Part shown: positions 45,381 to 55,998 of the stretch, piece after piece
How the letters are laid out: each line of letters opens with the position of its first letter
Position numbering within the stretch: the first letter of the stretch is position 1
Assembly: GCA_947311845.1 (NCBI GenBank)
Contig: CAMZMU010000012.1
Location: 4,378,290-4,442,289, forward strand
Reading direction: 5' to 3'
From: Poa pratensis
Lineage: Eukaryota; Streptophyta; Magnoliopsida; Poales; Poaceae
DNA: 64,000 nucleotides
Position numbers and translations under genes: made by a program
Notes under the pieces: generated by a model
What the model saw: only the letters and a program-made list of their open reading frames with translations
Databases searched by the model: none
What the model was told of the DNA's origin: nothing

Positions 45381-47890
45381 GGACTCGAAGTTTCGCCGGT
45401 CCCAACAGCAAACGGCAACTCGCCGATCTCATCTGCAAACGGCAACTCGCCGGCCATGTCAGCAAACAGCAACTCGCCGATCCAGGCGACACACGGCGAC
45501 TCGCCGATCCACTCGAAAAGCGGCAGCCTGCCCGCTTCACCTGCAAAAAGCGCATCTGCTCTTCCAATGAATTTCAATCCGCACTCGCCGAGCTTCAGGA
45601 GGCGTTTTCCGGCCTTGAATCAGGTTTGAGTTTAACTGTTGGAGCATTCAATTTTTTCGTAAACAATCTTGGCACGCAGGACTCGACAGATCCGCAACAA
45701 CTGGCGCTGGGCGCACTCGAGGCTCCGTCGACTGCGCTCGCCCCGTCGTCGATTCCTGAAGCCTGCTCGCCCGCAACAACCATGTCGACCGGCGAGATCG
45801 ACAGGTTCATGATGACGGAACTCCAAGGCGAGGAGGCAGAATCAGCATACCGCACAAGCAACGTCGACTTCAACCTACCACTCGACGAGAGTTTCGACTG
45901 CGGGATCTCCCTCGATGACTTCTACGAGCCCGCGATTCATAACGACAGCAACGTCGACTCGGAGATCTTCACCAACACCAACCTCGACTCAGAAATCCAT
46001 AATGGTTCGCCAACACCGAGATGAGCATAGGCGATGAGCACATCGACAACGAGATTCGCCTCGAAGATCTACTCGATGAACATACTGGCTCTGACATGAG
46101 CCTCGACGGCGACGTCGAGTCCATGACTGGAATCGACAGCACATACACCTGTCCACGGGTCACGCCCCATCAGGTCTACGTGGCCTTCTCCGCAGAATCA
46201 TCCGCAGACGCAGCCGCTCGCAGGCCTGCACAATTCCCATGCACGGTAACCATGCCGGATGGGGTCACAACCTTGACAATCACGGAGGAGATGGCAGCAA
46301 AAGCAGATAAAGTCATAAAGGAGTGCACAATGATGCCACCAAATTCCACCCCAGAGGAGATGTTGACCTTCCAGTACTTCAACTGGCAGGAGTCAATTCG
46401 ACTGCAAAACTACCGAGCGACGCTCGAAGAGCGCAAAAGGCAAGCCAGCCTCTCGAGTGCCCGAAGAAGGGAGCAATCCCTCGGGTCCACAATGCAACCA
46501 ACCCCACGACCTAGGTCGCGGTTGGCAAGCCTTCCAGAACATGAAAGGGTAGCAATCACCCGTAACCTGTCGTTCATGACAGAGGACGCTAACGGAATCC
46601 CAGTGCCCAAAACTGCTGCGGGTGCATTATTCTCCGTAGGTGCTTACCTCAAGGCAATGCAACCTCCGGCGAATGACCCTAACGCAGCCCTGCATCGCCA
46701 ACAACTCAAATCGCTAGCTCTAGCGGCACAGGCTATACAGCCAGAAGACAAAACTCCAGCAAGGAATCGCGATCGCGACATAGTCGACTCACGACACGCA
46801 GCACATCATCGCAGTGGTCGCAGCCACCACTCGGATGAAGGAAGGAGAAGCACGCGCCGGCACAGGTCCAGCAGAAGCAGATCTCGAAGATCCTATAGCA
46901 GCGATTCATACTCTGATCTGAACCAGAGCCATGCGGAGCATTGTGCTTCACTCGACGCATCCGTGACGCGGATGCCCAAAGGTTCAAGTTGACAGGCGAA
47001 CAACCCAAGTACAACGGTCGCCAAGAACCTTCCGGGTGGCTAGAAGATTACAGACTCGCCGTGGCATGCCAGCGTGGCACGAACACCACGGCGATGCAGT
47101 ACATACGACTCATGCTCGAAGGAACTGCCCGCGACTGGCTCAAGGCACTCCCTCCATCATCATACGACTCGTGGGACGATTTCCGCAGAGACTTCATCAA
47201 AAACTTCGAGCCTCTATGTGAGCGCCCGAAGACATTCGAAGAATTAAGGGCATGCACTCAACGATCAGACGAGTCGTTGAGATCATACATACGGCGGTGG
47301 ACCGAAATACGCAATTCGGTTGGCAAAGTGTCAGAAGACAGGGCCATGGATGCCTTCATACAAGGTCTCGCCAGGAAGGACTTCAAAGAGGCACTGGTCG
47401 TGAAAAGCCAACCTCCCTGGCTGACCTCATCAAAGTTGCGACTGAGTGGGCAGATGGAGAGGATTCTGTACGCAGATCCCGTGCTTCCCCACCGCGACAA
47501 CTACGAAAGCGGCAGTCGAGGCCGCAGAGATTCATACAGAGAAGATCGCAGGCGCAAACGTTCCAAACGTCCTTACGACGATAACAGACCCGAGTTCATG
47601 GCGGCTGGATACACACAACCCGGGAGGACCAAGATAGAAGCAATCGACGGGACAGTCGAGATCGCGAGCAGCGGAGCGACAGCTACAAAAGGCAAGAATG
47701 GCGCAAACGCAGCGACGCAAAACCCGAGCGGTCATTCGAGGAAAAGATGGACGACTGGTGCAGATTCCACCTCTTCAAGGGGGACGACGGAAAACTACGC
47801 TCCAATCACACCCTAAGGAACTGCAGGGAATTCGACCAAATGGCGACTGACTACATGATACGACTCAAAGGTACGGCCCAGCACCTGCTC
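45381..47890 (+). CDS. E1 gag (frameshifted)
   Basis: The first part holds 9-residue repeats (ANGNSPISS, ANGNSPAMS and variants, 45402-45530) and an acidic region. From 46021 a better segment has TVTMPDGVTTLTITEEMAAK and an Arg/Ser-rich stretch. The gag core follows from 46960: RMPKG, then FKL after a lost base, YNGRQEPSGWLEDYRLAVAC, AMQYIRLMLEGTARDWL, and SYIRRWTEIRNSVGKVSEDR. WCRFHLFK with NHTLRNC near 47750-47825 is a C/H zinc-like motif of Tat gag. About five single-base losses break the frame. E2 starts with ATG at the homologous place (55999); E1 has no ATG there, and its nearest in-frame ATG (45321) lies in the LTR. Confidence 0.75.
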
Positions 47891-47925
47891 AGCCCACGCC
47901 TGCACCCGTACCACAGCCGAACGCT

Positions 47926-48843
47926 GTGCCCGCTCTCATGGCGCCACAGCCGCCACCGCAACCACCACCACAGCCTGCTCCAGGCGCAAACCTCGCAGGT
48001 GCCATACAACCGGAAGATGATCAATATCCACAGCCCCACGGGCAGATGTACATGATACAAAAGGGTCGCCCCTCCAACAGGCAGCAAAAGCTAATCACTC
48101 GACAGGTGAACATGGCTGTCATGGCACCTCCTGCCGTGCCCGAATTTCTGAAGGGATCGGAAACCATCATAAGCTTCAGTCGAGAGGATCATCCCCCAGC
48201 TGTAGTTCGACCAGGGCACGCGGCTCTGGTACTCGACGCGCAAATAGGAGGCTACGCCATGACCAAGGTCTTCATGGATGGAGGCAGCGGCATAAACATC
48301 ATCTTCGCGGACACGCTCCGCAAAATGAACAGGTCAGTCGAAAACCTCCCAAAATCTTCAAATACCTTCCACGGTATCGTTCCTGGCAAAGCAATTAGCC
48401 CAGAAGGCACCATACAACTCGACGTTACGTTCGGGGACAAAAGCCACTTCAGGACAGAGTCGATTGAGTTCGAGGTCGTCGACTGGAAATCACAATACCA
48501 TGCTATTCTTGGTCGCCCGACGTTTGCTCGATTCATGGCGGTGCCACACTACGCGTACCTCACGCTGAAGATGCCAGGACCAAAGGGAGTCATCACTGTC
48601 CGTGGAAACTTTCAAAGGTCCGATGCTTGCGACCGCGAGTTCAGCAAAATCTCCGAGATGTTCGGGGTGGAAGAATCACTCGCCGACCTGGCGATTTCCA
48701 ACGACCGCACACTCCTTCCGGAGCATAAGAAGTTGGCAGTCGACAGATCCTTCAATGCTACAAATGACACAAGGTCGCATCAGGTGCACCCGACCGATCC
48801 GTCCAAGACAGTCAACGTATCTTCGAGCCTGCCTATCGCATAG
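47926..48843 (+). CDS. E1 gag end and aspartic protease, closing at TAG
   Basis: A Pro/Gln-rich linker precedes QMYMIQKGRPSNRQQKLITR, a conserved stretch. The protease domain has AQIGGYAMTKVFMDGGSGIN (D-G-G-S active site, usual for Tat) and FEVVDWKSQYHAILGRPTFA. The frame ends SSSLPIA then TAG at 48841-48843. The RT frame begins at the next base in the same phase, so only this codon separates the two ORFs. Confidence 0.8.
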   Translation: MPALMAPQPPPQPPPQPAPGANLAGAIQPEDDQYPQPHGQMYMIQKGRPSNRQQKLITRQVNMAVMAPPAVPEFLKGSETIISFSREDHPPAVVRPGHAALVLDAQIGGYAMTKVFMDGGSGINIIFADTLRKMNRSVENLPKSSNTFHGIVPGKAISPEGTIQLDVTFGDKSHFRTESIEFEVVDWKSQYHAILGRPTFARFMAVPHYAYLTLKMPGPKGVITVRGNFQRSDACDREFSKISEMFGVEESLADLAISNDRTLLPEHKKLAVDRSFNATNDTRSHQVHPTDPSKTVNVSSSLPIA

Positions 48844-51171
48844 GAAGGCGCGCTCGTCGAATTCCTCCGTGAGAACTGGGAAATATTTGCGTGGTGTCCA
48901 GCCGACATGCCAGGTATTCCCAGGGAATTCGCCGAGCACTCTCTCCAATTGTTTCCAGATGCAAAGCCAGTCAAGCAAACGATGCGTCGAATCTCCGGCC
49001 CAAAGCGAACCGCAGTCGAATCTGAAGTCGACCGGTTACTCGCAGCAGGATTCATTAGGGAAATCAAGAAATCACAATGGGTGGCCAACCCCGTACTCGT
49101 AGAGAAGAAGCATACAGACATCCTTCGGATGTGCGTGGACTTCACAGCGCTGAACAAGTGCTGTCCAAAGGATCACTTCCCGCTACCCCGAATCGACCAG
49201 ATCGTCGACTCCACCGCCGGATGCGCACGACTCTCCTTTCTGGATGCTTACTCAGGTTATCACCAGATAAGGATGAAGCAAGAAGACGAAGAAAAAACGG
49301 CGTTCATAACCCCACTCGGGGTCTACTGCTACACAACTATGCCCTTTGGGCTCAAAAACGCGGGTGCAACATACCAGCGCATGATGCAGGACTGCCTCAA
49401 AAAGCAAATCGGACGCAACGTCCAGGTCTACGTGGATGACATTGTCATTACCACAAGGGAAGAACACACACTACTCGACGATTTGAGGGAGACGTTCGCA
49501 AACCTCAAACGCTTCCATATCAAGCTCAATCCTAAGAAGTGCACGTTCGGCGTTCCAGCCGGGCAGCTCCTAGGGTACCTAGTCTCTGCCCGTGGAATCG
49601 AAGCAGACCCGGAGAAAATACAGGCCATCCTCACAATGCAAAGGCCTTCAAAGCTTCACGATGTGCAGAAACTAGCAGGACGAGTAGCAGCGCTCAGTCG
49701 ATTCATCAGCAAACTGGGTGAAAAGGCTCTACCATTCTATCGACTGATGAAGAAGGCGGACAAGTTCGAGTGGACGCCAGAAGCTGAAGCAGCCTTCACA
49801 GATCTCAAGCGGATCCTCACAAGCCCTCCGATCCTCGTCGCACCTAAGGAACGGGAACCACTCTACCTGTATGTCTCGGCTACAAACAGGGTGGTGAGCA
49901 CCGTACTGGTAGTCGAACGCATGGAGGAGGGGCACATCCAAAGCATACAACGTCCAGTCTACTACCTGAGCGAGGTTCTCTCCATATCAAAACAGCGGTA
50001 CCCGCACTATCAAAAGCTGGCATACGCTGTATTCATGTCCTCAAGGAAGTTGACACACTACTTCACCGAGCACCCGATCACCGTGGTAAGTAACTCAGCA
50101 ATCGGTGATATCCTCACAAACCCCAATGCAACGGGTCGAGTCGCAAAATGGCTCATCGAGCTGGCTCCAAGAGACATCAAGTACGAGCACCCGAAGGCTA
50201 TCAAAGCACAAGTCCTACCCGACTTCACAACCGAGTGGATAGAGGCCCAATTACCTGGAGCACCAGACGTGTCCAATTCCTGGACCATGTACTTCGATGG
50301 GTCCAAGAAACACGAAGGCGCAGGCGCAGGCGTCATCCTCATATCACCAAAAGGGGACAAGCTACGTTATGTTTTGCAGATGGGATTCAAACTACCCTCC
50401 AATAACGAGGCTGAATACGAGGCTCTGATCCATGGCATGCGGATGGCAAAAGCACTTGGGTGCACTCGATTGATGATCTACGGCGACTCCAATCTCGTGG
50501 TGCAGCAAACAATGAAGGCCTGCGACGCAATCGCGGACAACATGATCGCTTATCGCGACCTGTACAACACACTGGAGGGCAGCTTCGATGGCTGTGAGTT
50601 GAGGCACATAGGAAGGGAAAGTAACGAAGAAGCAGACATGCTAGCCAATCTTGGCTCAACTGGCGCACAAATTCCACCTGGTGTCTTCCTCGAGCGCATC
50701 GAACACAGATCTATCAAGGAGAAACGAGAGCCTCCTCCGTCGACTACGCCAGCCAAAAGCAAAGCGCCCAGCACAGAGGACCCCCCAGTCGAGGTACTCC
50801 TCATTGAGCCAACTTGGACTCAACCTTTTCTGGCTTACATACTCCGCGGCGAGCTACCAGATGACATAACCGAGTCCCGGCGCGTGACTCGAAGATCAAA
50901 AGCATACACCGTTATCAACGGCGAGTTATACAAGCGCAGCATATCAGGTATGTTCCAAAGATGCATCGCATTCGAAGATGGCCAAGCCATACTTCGAGAC
51001 ATTCATGCAGGTACCTGTGGGCATCACGCCAGCAGTCGATCACTCGTAGCCAAAGCCTTTCGCGCAGGGTTTTACTGGCCTACAGCACTCAAAGACGCGG
51101 AGGACATAGTCAAAAGGTGCGTCGGCTGCCAGAAATTCGCAACAAGCCGCACGCACCCGCATCGGCGTTGA
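48844..51171 (+). CDS. E1 reverse transcriptase, RNase H, second RNase H and integrase N-terminus
   Basis: Open from the base after TAG; the first ATG is at 48907 (754 aa from there). [53 protein letters not shown] and YVDDIVITT near 49428. First RNase H: EPLYLYVSATNRVVSTVLVV, with the catalytic Asp apparently replaced in YVSA, as in other Tat elements where this domain is degenerate. Second, archaeal-type RNase H: SWTMYFDGSKKHEGAGAGVI, NNEAEYEALIHGMRMAKALG and MIYGDSNLVVQQ, with D, E and D present. Then the HHCC zinc part of integrase (GHHASSRSLVAKAF, CVGCQKFA). The frame is lost near 51150. Confidence 0.85.
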   Translation, partial: EGALVEFLRENWEIFAWCPADMPGIPREFAEHSLQLFPDAKPVKQTMRRISGPKRTAVESEVDRLLAAGFIREIKKSQWVANPVLVEKKHTDILRMCVDFTALNKCCPKDHFPLPRIDQIVDSTAGCARLSFLDAYSGYHQIRMKQEDEEKTAFITPLGVYCYTTMPFGLKNAGATYQRMMQDCLKKQIGRNVQVYVDDIVITTREEHTLLDDLRETFANLKRFHIKLNPKKCTFGVPAGQLLGYLVSARGIEADPEKIQAILTMQRPSKLHDVQKLAGRVAALSRFISKLGEKALPFYRLMKKADKFEWTPEAEAAFTDLKRILTSPPILVAPKEREPLYLYVSATNRVVSTVLVVERMEEGHIQSIQRPVYYLSEVLSISKQRYPHYQKLAYAVFMSSRKLTHYFTEHPITVVSNSAIGDILTNPNATGRVAKWLIELAPRDIKYEHPKAIKAQVLPDFTTEWIEAQLPGAPDVSNSWTMYFDGSKKHEGAGAGVILISPKGDKLRYVLQMGFKLPSNNEAEYEALIHGMRMAKALGCTRLMIYGDSNLVVQQTMKACDAIADNMIAYRDLYNTLEGSFDGCELRHIGRESNEEADMLANLGSTGAQIPPGVFLERIEHRSIKEKREPPPSTTPAKSKAPSTEDPPVEVLLIEPTWTQPFLAYILRGELPDDITESRRVTRRSKAYTVINGELYKRSISGMFQRCIAFEDGQAILRDIHAGTCGHHASSRSLVAKAFRAGFYWPTALKDAEDIVKRCVGCQKFATSRTHPHRR

Positions 51172-52046
51172 AGACCATACCGCTGGCCTGGCCTTTCGCC
51201 CAATGGGGGCTCGATATGGTTGGGCCACTCAAAAAGTCATCGCATGGCGGGCATACTCACCTACTGGTGGCAGTCGACAAGTTCACAAAGTGGATCGAGG
51301 CGGTCCCCATCACAAATCGACTGCTACTACGGCAGTCAACTTCATAAAGAGCATCATATACCGATTCGGTGTCCCAAACAGTATCATCACTGATAATGGC
51401 ACAAACTTCACGGCTGAGGAATTCAAAACTTTTTGCAAAGAGCAGACATTACGCTCAACTACGCATCCGTGGCACATCCACAATCCAATGGCCAAGTCGA
51501 AAAGGCCAACGGACTTGTGACGAGTGGGATCAAGAAGCGCCTCCTGGTGCCACTCAAAAGAGCTGCGGGTGCTTGGGTCGAAGAACTACCATCTGTGCTA
51601 TGGAGCCTACGCACAACTCCCAACACTTCTACGCAGTTCACCCCATTCTTCATGGTCTATGGTGCAGAGGCAATTCTGCCATCAGATGTAAGGTTCAATG
51701 CGCCACGAGTTGAAGCATACAATGAAGAAGACGCGGAAGAAGCACTCGAAGACGCAGTCGACTTGCTCGATGAGGCGCGCGACACGGCCTTGGCCCGCAC
51801 AGCTGTTTACCAGCAGGACCTTCGCAACTACCACAGCCGTCGACTGCGCACCAGGTCCTTCGTCGTTGGCGACCTGGTTCTTCGACTGAAGCAAAAGAAG
51901 GTGCACAAGCTCGCTTCCCCATGGGAGGGTCCCTTCATCATCACGGAGGTCCTTGGTGGAGGCGCATATCGACTGAAGCACGCGAAGACAGGCGAACTTT
52001 CTCATAATCCTGGAACGTTGCGCACCTGCGCCGTTTCTACGCATAA
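51172..52046 (+). CDS. E1 integrase core and C-terminus (frameshifted)
   Basis: Four base losses (about 51150, 51315, 51450, 52010). The core has WPFAQWGLDMVGPLKKSSHG (first Asp), NSIITDNGTNFTAEEF (second Asp) and HPQSNGQVEKANGLVTSGIK (Glu). The C-terminal domain has KLASPWEGPFIITEVLGGGA. The homologous stop is TAA at 52044-52046. Confidence 0.8.
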
Positions 52047-52091
52047 AGTGCTCACAGTCATACAATGTAATAGGCTATATGTCGGATGGCT

Positions 52092-52165
52092 GCAGGTTTC
52101 AGACGCGCTCTTTTCCTTACCAGGGTACCTAAGGGGACTGGAAGGTTTTTAATGAGGCGGCCTGC
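52092..52165 (+). other. Conserved non-coding block after pol, shared with E2
   Basis: From GCAGGTTTCAGACGC to GGCGGCCTGC, about 74 bp with five differences from 62898-62970 of E2, more alike than the coding regions. It contains CCAGGGTACCTAAGGGGACT. Confidence 0.75.
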
Positions 52166-52245
52166 AGCCTAACATTCAAAAGAGGAATAAAATCAATGTT
52201 CCTTCGACTTCTTTGTGGTTACTACCCGCATAATTCATACCTTAA

Positions 52246-52471
52246 CCGCACCCGAAACCCTCGGGGGCTGTGTTATCGATCAAATGAGCTCTCGCTCTTG
52301 CAGAAACACAATGCCTTAGCCGCACCCGAATGCTCGGGGGCTGCGTAACAAGGATCCAACGAAGACAACAAAAACTATGCAGTCGCACTCGAATACTCGG
52401 GGGCTGCACAGTTGTTGCTTCACAATCAACACATACCTCATAAACCCCACTCAAATGGCTCGGGGGCTGGG
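52246..52471 (+). repeat. E1 hairpin repeats, four degenerate units
   Basis: Four copies of a CACCCGAATGCTCGGGGGCTG-type core (about 52247, 52321, 52385, 52447), spaced 60-75 bp. The first two have CCCGA/TCGGG arms. E2 has the same motif in a regular array. Confidence 0.75.
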
Positions 52472-52537
52472 CAAAAAATCAAGATATACAATCAAATATT
52501 CATATACAAAGAGTCGAAATTGCACTCGCAATCTACT

Positions 52538-53373
52538 CTACTCCTCGGGCTCGTCCTTTATGGGCAGCTCCGGGCCACAAAGCTGGGCGTGAGTGCGCTC
52601 AATCAGCGTCTCCGCAGCACTAATGGTGTCGTCTAGATCTCCCTGGTCCAGGGTCACTCCGGTTGCGGGTGGCCGCAACACCAAAGTTGGTCTTCGACTA
52701 CGCATATACGCCATTGCAGCGTTGGCTCCAATCACAAGTCTCTGAGACAGCAACTCTCGAATGGGATTTGTTTGACGGAAGATGTTCAACAAAGCACGGA
52801 TCCCTTGTGGTTGTGGCCCCGCAGGAAAAAGAGTCTCGTTCAGGCGAATAAACGCTGCCCGGCATAACTCCAGCAGTTCTGCACTTCGCCAGACGCGATC
52901 CTTCAGGGTGGCGAGTATGCGGGCATGGTACCTATGAAGCCAAAAGTGTTGACGCCCAGTCGTAGGGTCGTCAACCACGCTATCCAGACGCTTCCACGCG
53001 AATCTTTTCAGCCTGGAAGTTGTCGACAAAGCCTACAAACACGGGCGCACCAGTCAGATCAAAAGGACAAAAGCTACGCAAAAAGCTTGTAAACAGAGCA
53101 AGACTCGAACTTACACTCGAGTTGCCTGTTCACAAGATCCATCTCCCCAAGCACATAATCCTCGCGTTGGGTGGACAGCACGGGTCTCGCCCTCAATCGA
53201 TTCAGCTCAGCCTGGGCGTCCTTCAGATCTTGCTCCATTCTCACAAATTTGGCCTTCATAAACTCCATCACCTTGGCATCATTTACCACCTGACCCTGGG
53301 ATCGGGTGGTGATTGGAGCCTGCGAGGAACTAGTCGCAGTAGCAGGTTCTCGTGACTGTTCAAAGAGCATAAT
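52538..53373 (-). CDS. Antisense ORF 2 of E1, two exons, unknown function
   Basis: On the strand opposite to gag-pol. The upstream exon (53115-about 53373) encodes a helical, charged stretch (KFVRMEQDLKDAQAELNRLR). A GT donor at 53114 and an acceptor ending GTTTGTAG at 53033 lead to the second exon (52538-53032), with WLHRYHARILATLKDRVWRS, NETLFPAGPQPQGIRALLNI and an acidic end KDEPEE. The start may be ATG 53370, or CTTTGAACAG there may be a splice acceptor of a longer gene. I recognise no domain. Confidence 0.55.
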
Positions 53374-53556
53374 CACAAACACAAAGTTTGTGTCAGAAGC
53401 AAAAACTCAGGTCATAAGCATACAACTCCTCGAGTGAAAGACATTAGCAAAAGACTATTTGCATAAACAAGGTAGCACAAACAAAGCGCAGACTCGCGCA
53501 GTTCAGAAGGTATCATTACAAGGCATAAAAAACAAAAGGGTACAGCTACCCTAAAC

Positions 53557-55508
53557 CTAAGAATTCGATTTCCTAAGCAGACGAGTGGCAGTCTCGACTG
53601 CCCGGCGCTCCATGGTGGTCATAAAAACCTCGGCCAGTCGCGCGGCGGCTCCGCTCACCCCCTTCAGAGAAATGGGCTTCCCATCTGGCTTCCGAGGGAA
53701 CGCAGACAGTGCTGCCTCGTAGTCGCAATCTATCCCATGTCCCATAAGAAGCTTGATGGTGGACTCGGATCCGCGTACCGTGTTGGCGCGAGCGAAATCC
53801 GCCATGGTGGACGTCCCGGGGCCAAACACGTCGGCGAAGCCGTCCGCAGTCGATGGCACCACGCCAGTTGGGAACACCACCCGTACACGGCGCCAAGTGT
53901 GCTCGTCGATTTGGCGAGGGCGTCTTTCGCCTGGTTGCATATGGCGCTTAAGCCGCCCACAGCCTGTTCCAGCGAAAGATCGTCACTCGCCACGTCCGCA
54001 GAGGCCGGTGCGCCAACAGCTTCTGCACAATTCAAAAAAGGCAAAAGTCATTTCATGACACTCGACAGTTATATCGTCATATCAAAAGAAGAAAAGATTA
54101 CTCACCTCCCATGGCCTGCGCGAGTGCCGCGAGCTGGTCAGCATATCCTCGCTCGCGTGCAGCGGCTGAGTTGGTGGCGGCAGCCAGCTCTTTCTTCGAC
54201 TCTTCGCGCTGCGCGGCGAGTGCTTCCTCCAGCTCCTTCTTCTCGCCTGGTCCAGCAAAATCACGTACATTCAATACTCGGCAAAATCAGGCATTGCAAA
54301 AAGAAATTCAGCAAACAACAGCAAAAGGGAGAACTCACGACTGAGCCGCTCTAGCTCGGCGCGCATGGTATCCCTCTCCTGCTCCACCTGGACATAAGCC
54401 TTGGCGGAATCTGCCAAGTTATGGTAGAAGGGCTGCAAGCACACGAATTCAGCAAAATTTCTAACTCTCACAGTCCCAAGTTAAACGGGTCAGGCAAAAA
54501 GGTACTTACGTGGTTCATCCACGGTTCAGAAGTCGCGACTGATGTCCCGACCTCTGGGGCTGTCACCTTGGCCGTTTCAGTGACAGCATCAGTGGCCATT
54601 GGCTGGACAGTCTCGTTTCCAGTCGGTGCAGAATTCGAGTGCTCCAGGGTTGGAACATTCTCGACTGGAGGAGTCCCAGGCTGATTGTTTTCAGCGCTGT
54701 GAGCAACACAACAAAGCAAAAAGACGGTCAGCACAAATATGTGACAGCACAAAATTCTCATATCATACTCAAAAAACACATACCTGTGATCCTCATCTTC
54801 CTCATCTTCGGAGTCGCCAAAAATTGGTCCCCCAAAGGCTGGGGTACCACTCGACTGAAGAGGAATAGTTGAGCTTGTTGAGCACGCACGCAAAGGAGCG
54901 GCTTGGAAAACAGGTGGTGAGCCTGATTCCTCGTCATCCTCCAAGCCCTGCCCCCTCGTGGGTGAACTCATAGCAGAAGGCGCTTTCTTGGCCAGTCGAC
55001 GTCGCTTCGGTGGTGCGGTGTCGACTTCTTGGTCAGCGGTGGCCTTTTCCTCAGATTGGACCTCTTCCGCTGCGTCCTCCTCGACCTCCTCCGCATGCGA
55101 CGTGGTGGCAGAAGGGAGGGGCGACTGATCCCTTTTCGGGTCCACCACCTGCACCTGAGTTTCTTCAGTCTCACCATTTTCTGGCAGAGGGGGCAGAGAG
55201 GTGGCAGTCGAGTGGTCCTGCATCGCATACATCGCAAATTGCAAAGTCAGAAGAAAATCGAACAAACACATAGCATACGAGTGGCAAACTCTTAAAATGC
55301 AGACATACCTCGGCAAAGGGTTTTCCGCCCCATACGGCTCAATGGGACAGTCGACGTCGCATTTGTCGCCTGTCGTCAAGTTGGTGATGTGCCGCACGTG
55401 ATTCACAAGCTCGTTCCTTGACAGCTCCTCTGGGCTCATCCGAGTGGAGTCACCCGCGCCCTCATACTCCCACATGGGGTGCGCTCGGGCACGGAGTGGC
55501 CACACCGC
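53557..55508 (-). CDS. Antisense gene 1 of E1, six visible exons, 5' end removed by E2
   Basis: Exons with GT/AG borders: about 55309-55508, 54784-55217, 54510-54696, 54339-54432, 54106-54246 and 53557-54022. The product has HPMWEYEGAGDSTRMSPEEL near the broken start, a Glu/Asp-rich region with PPKRRRLAKKAPS (likely nuclear signal), a coiled-coil part (YVQVEQERDTMRAELERLSR; KKELEEALAAQREESKKELA) and a C-terminal part with SESTIKLLMGHGIDCDYEAA. Antisense genes in the 3' region are known in Tat elements (for example Grande of maize). One lost base in the last exon. The start lies beyond the E2 insertion. Function unknown. Confidence 0.65.
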
Positions 55509-55960
55509 TGTCGTGGGGACACTCTTCGGGTGTCCCACGGTGTGGATACCTGGGTCACGCCAAGACAGCCTTATGACGAAGGCCCAAGGAAGGCCCAAGG
55601 AGGACGACGTGCGGCCCAAGATAGTCGACGCTAGGTCATGCGACCCCGCCATGCTTGTAAGCGCCATCGGCACCGTTAAACCTGAGACCTAGCCTACCAT
55701 ATAAAGGCTAGGAGGGTCCTTCGTCTAGGGTACGCTCATAGCCGCCACCACAAACCCTATCGGGATCGCCATCTCGCCATTGTAGCCACAACTCGCCATC
55801 AATAACCAGACAAGCAGGAAGTAGGGTGTTATCCTCCGGGAGCCTGAACCTGGGTAAAACGCCTCGCTTGTCAGCCGTCGTGATCACCAGCGCTCATCTC
55901 TCTCCCCTCAATCAACCCGGGGTACACAACCCAGGGATTTGCCGAGTCCACATCTCGTCA
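55509..55960 (+). repeat. 5' LTR of element E2
   Basis: From TGTCGTGGGGACACTC to CATCTCGTCA, about 452 bp. TATAAAGG at 55700-55707 is the TATA box. The first 35 bp contain a hairpin, GGGACACTCTTCGGGTGTCCC-like. Confidence 0.8.
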
Positions 55961-55962
55961 AT

Positions 55963-55980
55963 TGGCGCCGTCTGTGGGAA
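55963..55980 (+). other. Primer binding site of E2
   Basis: TGGCGCCGTCTGTGGGAA, as in E1, 2 nt after the LTR. Confidence 0.75.
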
Positions 55981-55998
55981 AGAACGAGCGCTGGAATC

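Noticed and set aside
54468..55673. 401-aa single minus ORF as one protein
   Set aside because: It spans the E1/E2 border and reads through two likely introns; exons of the antisense gene describe it better.
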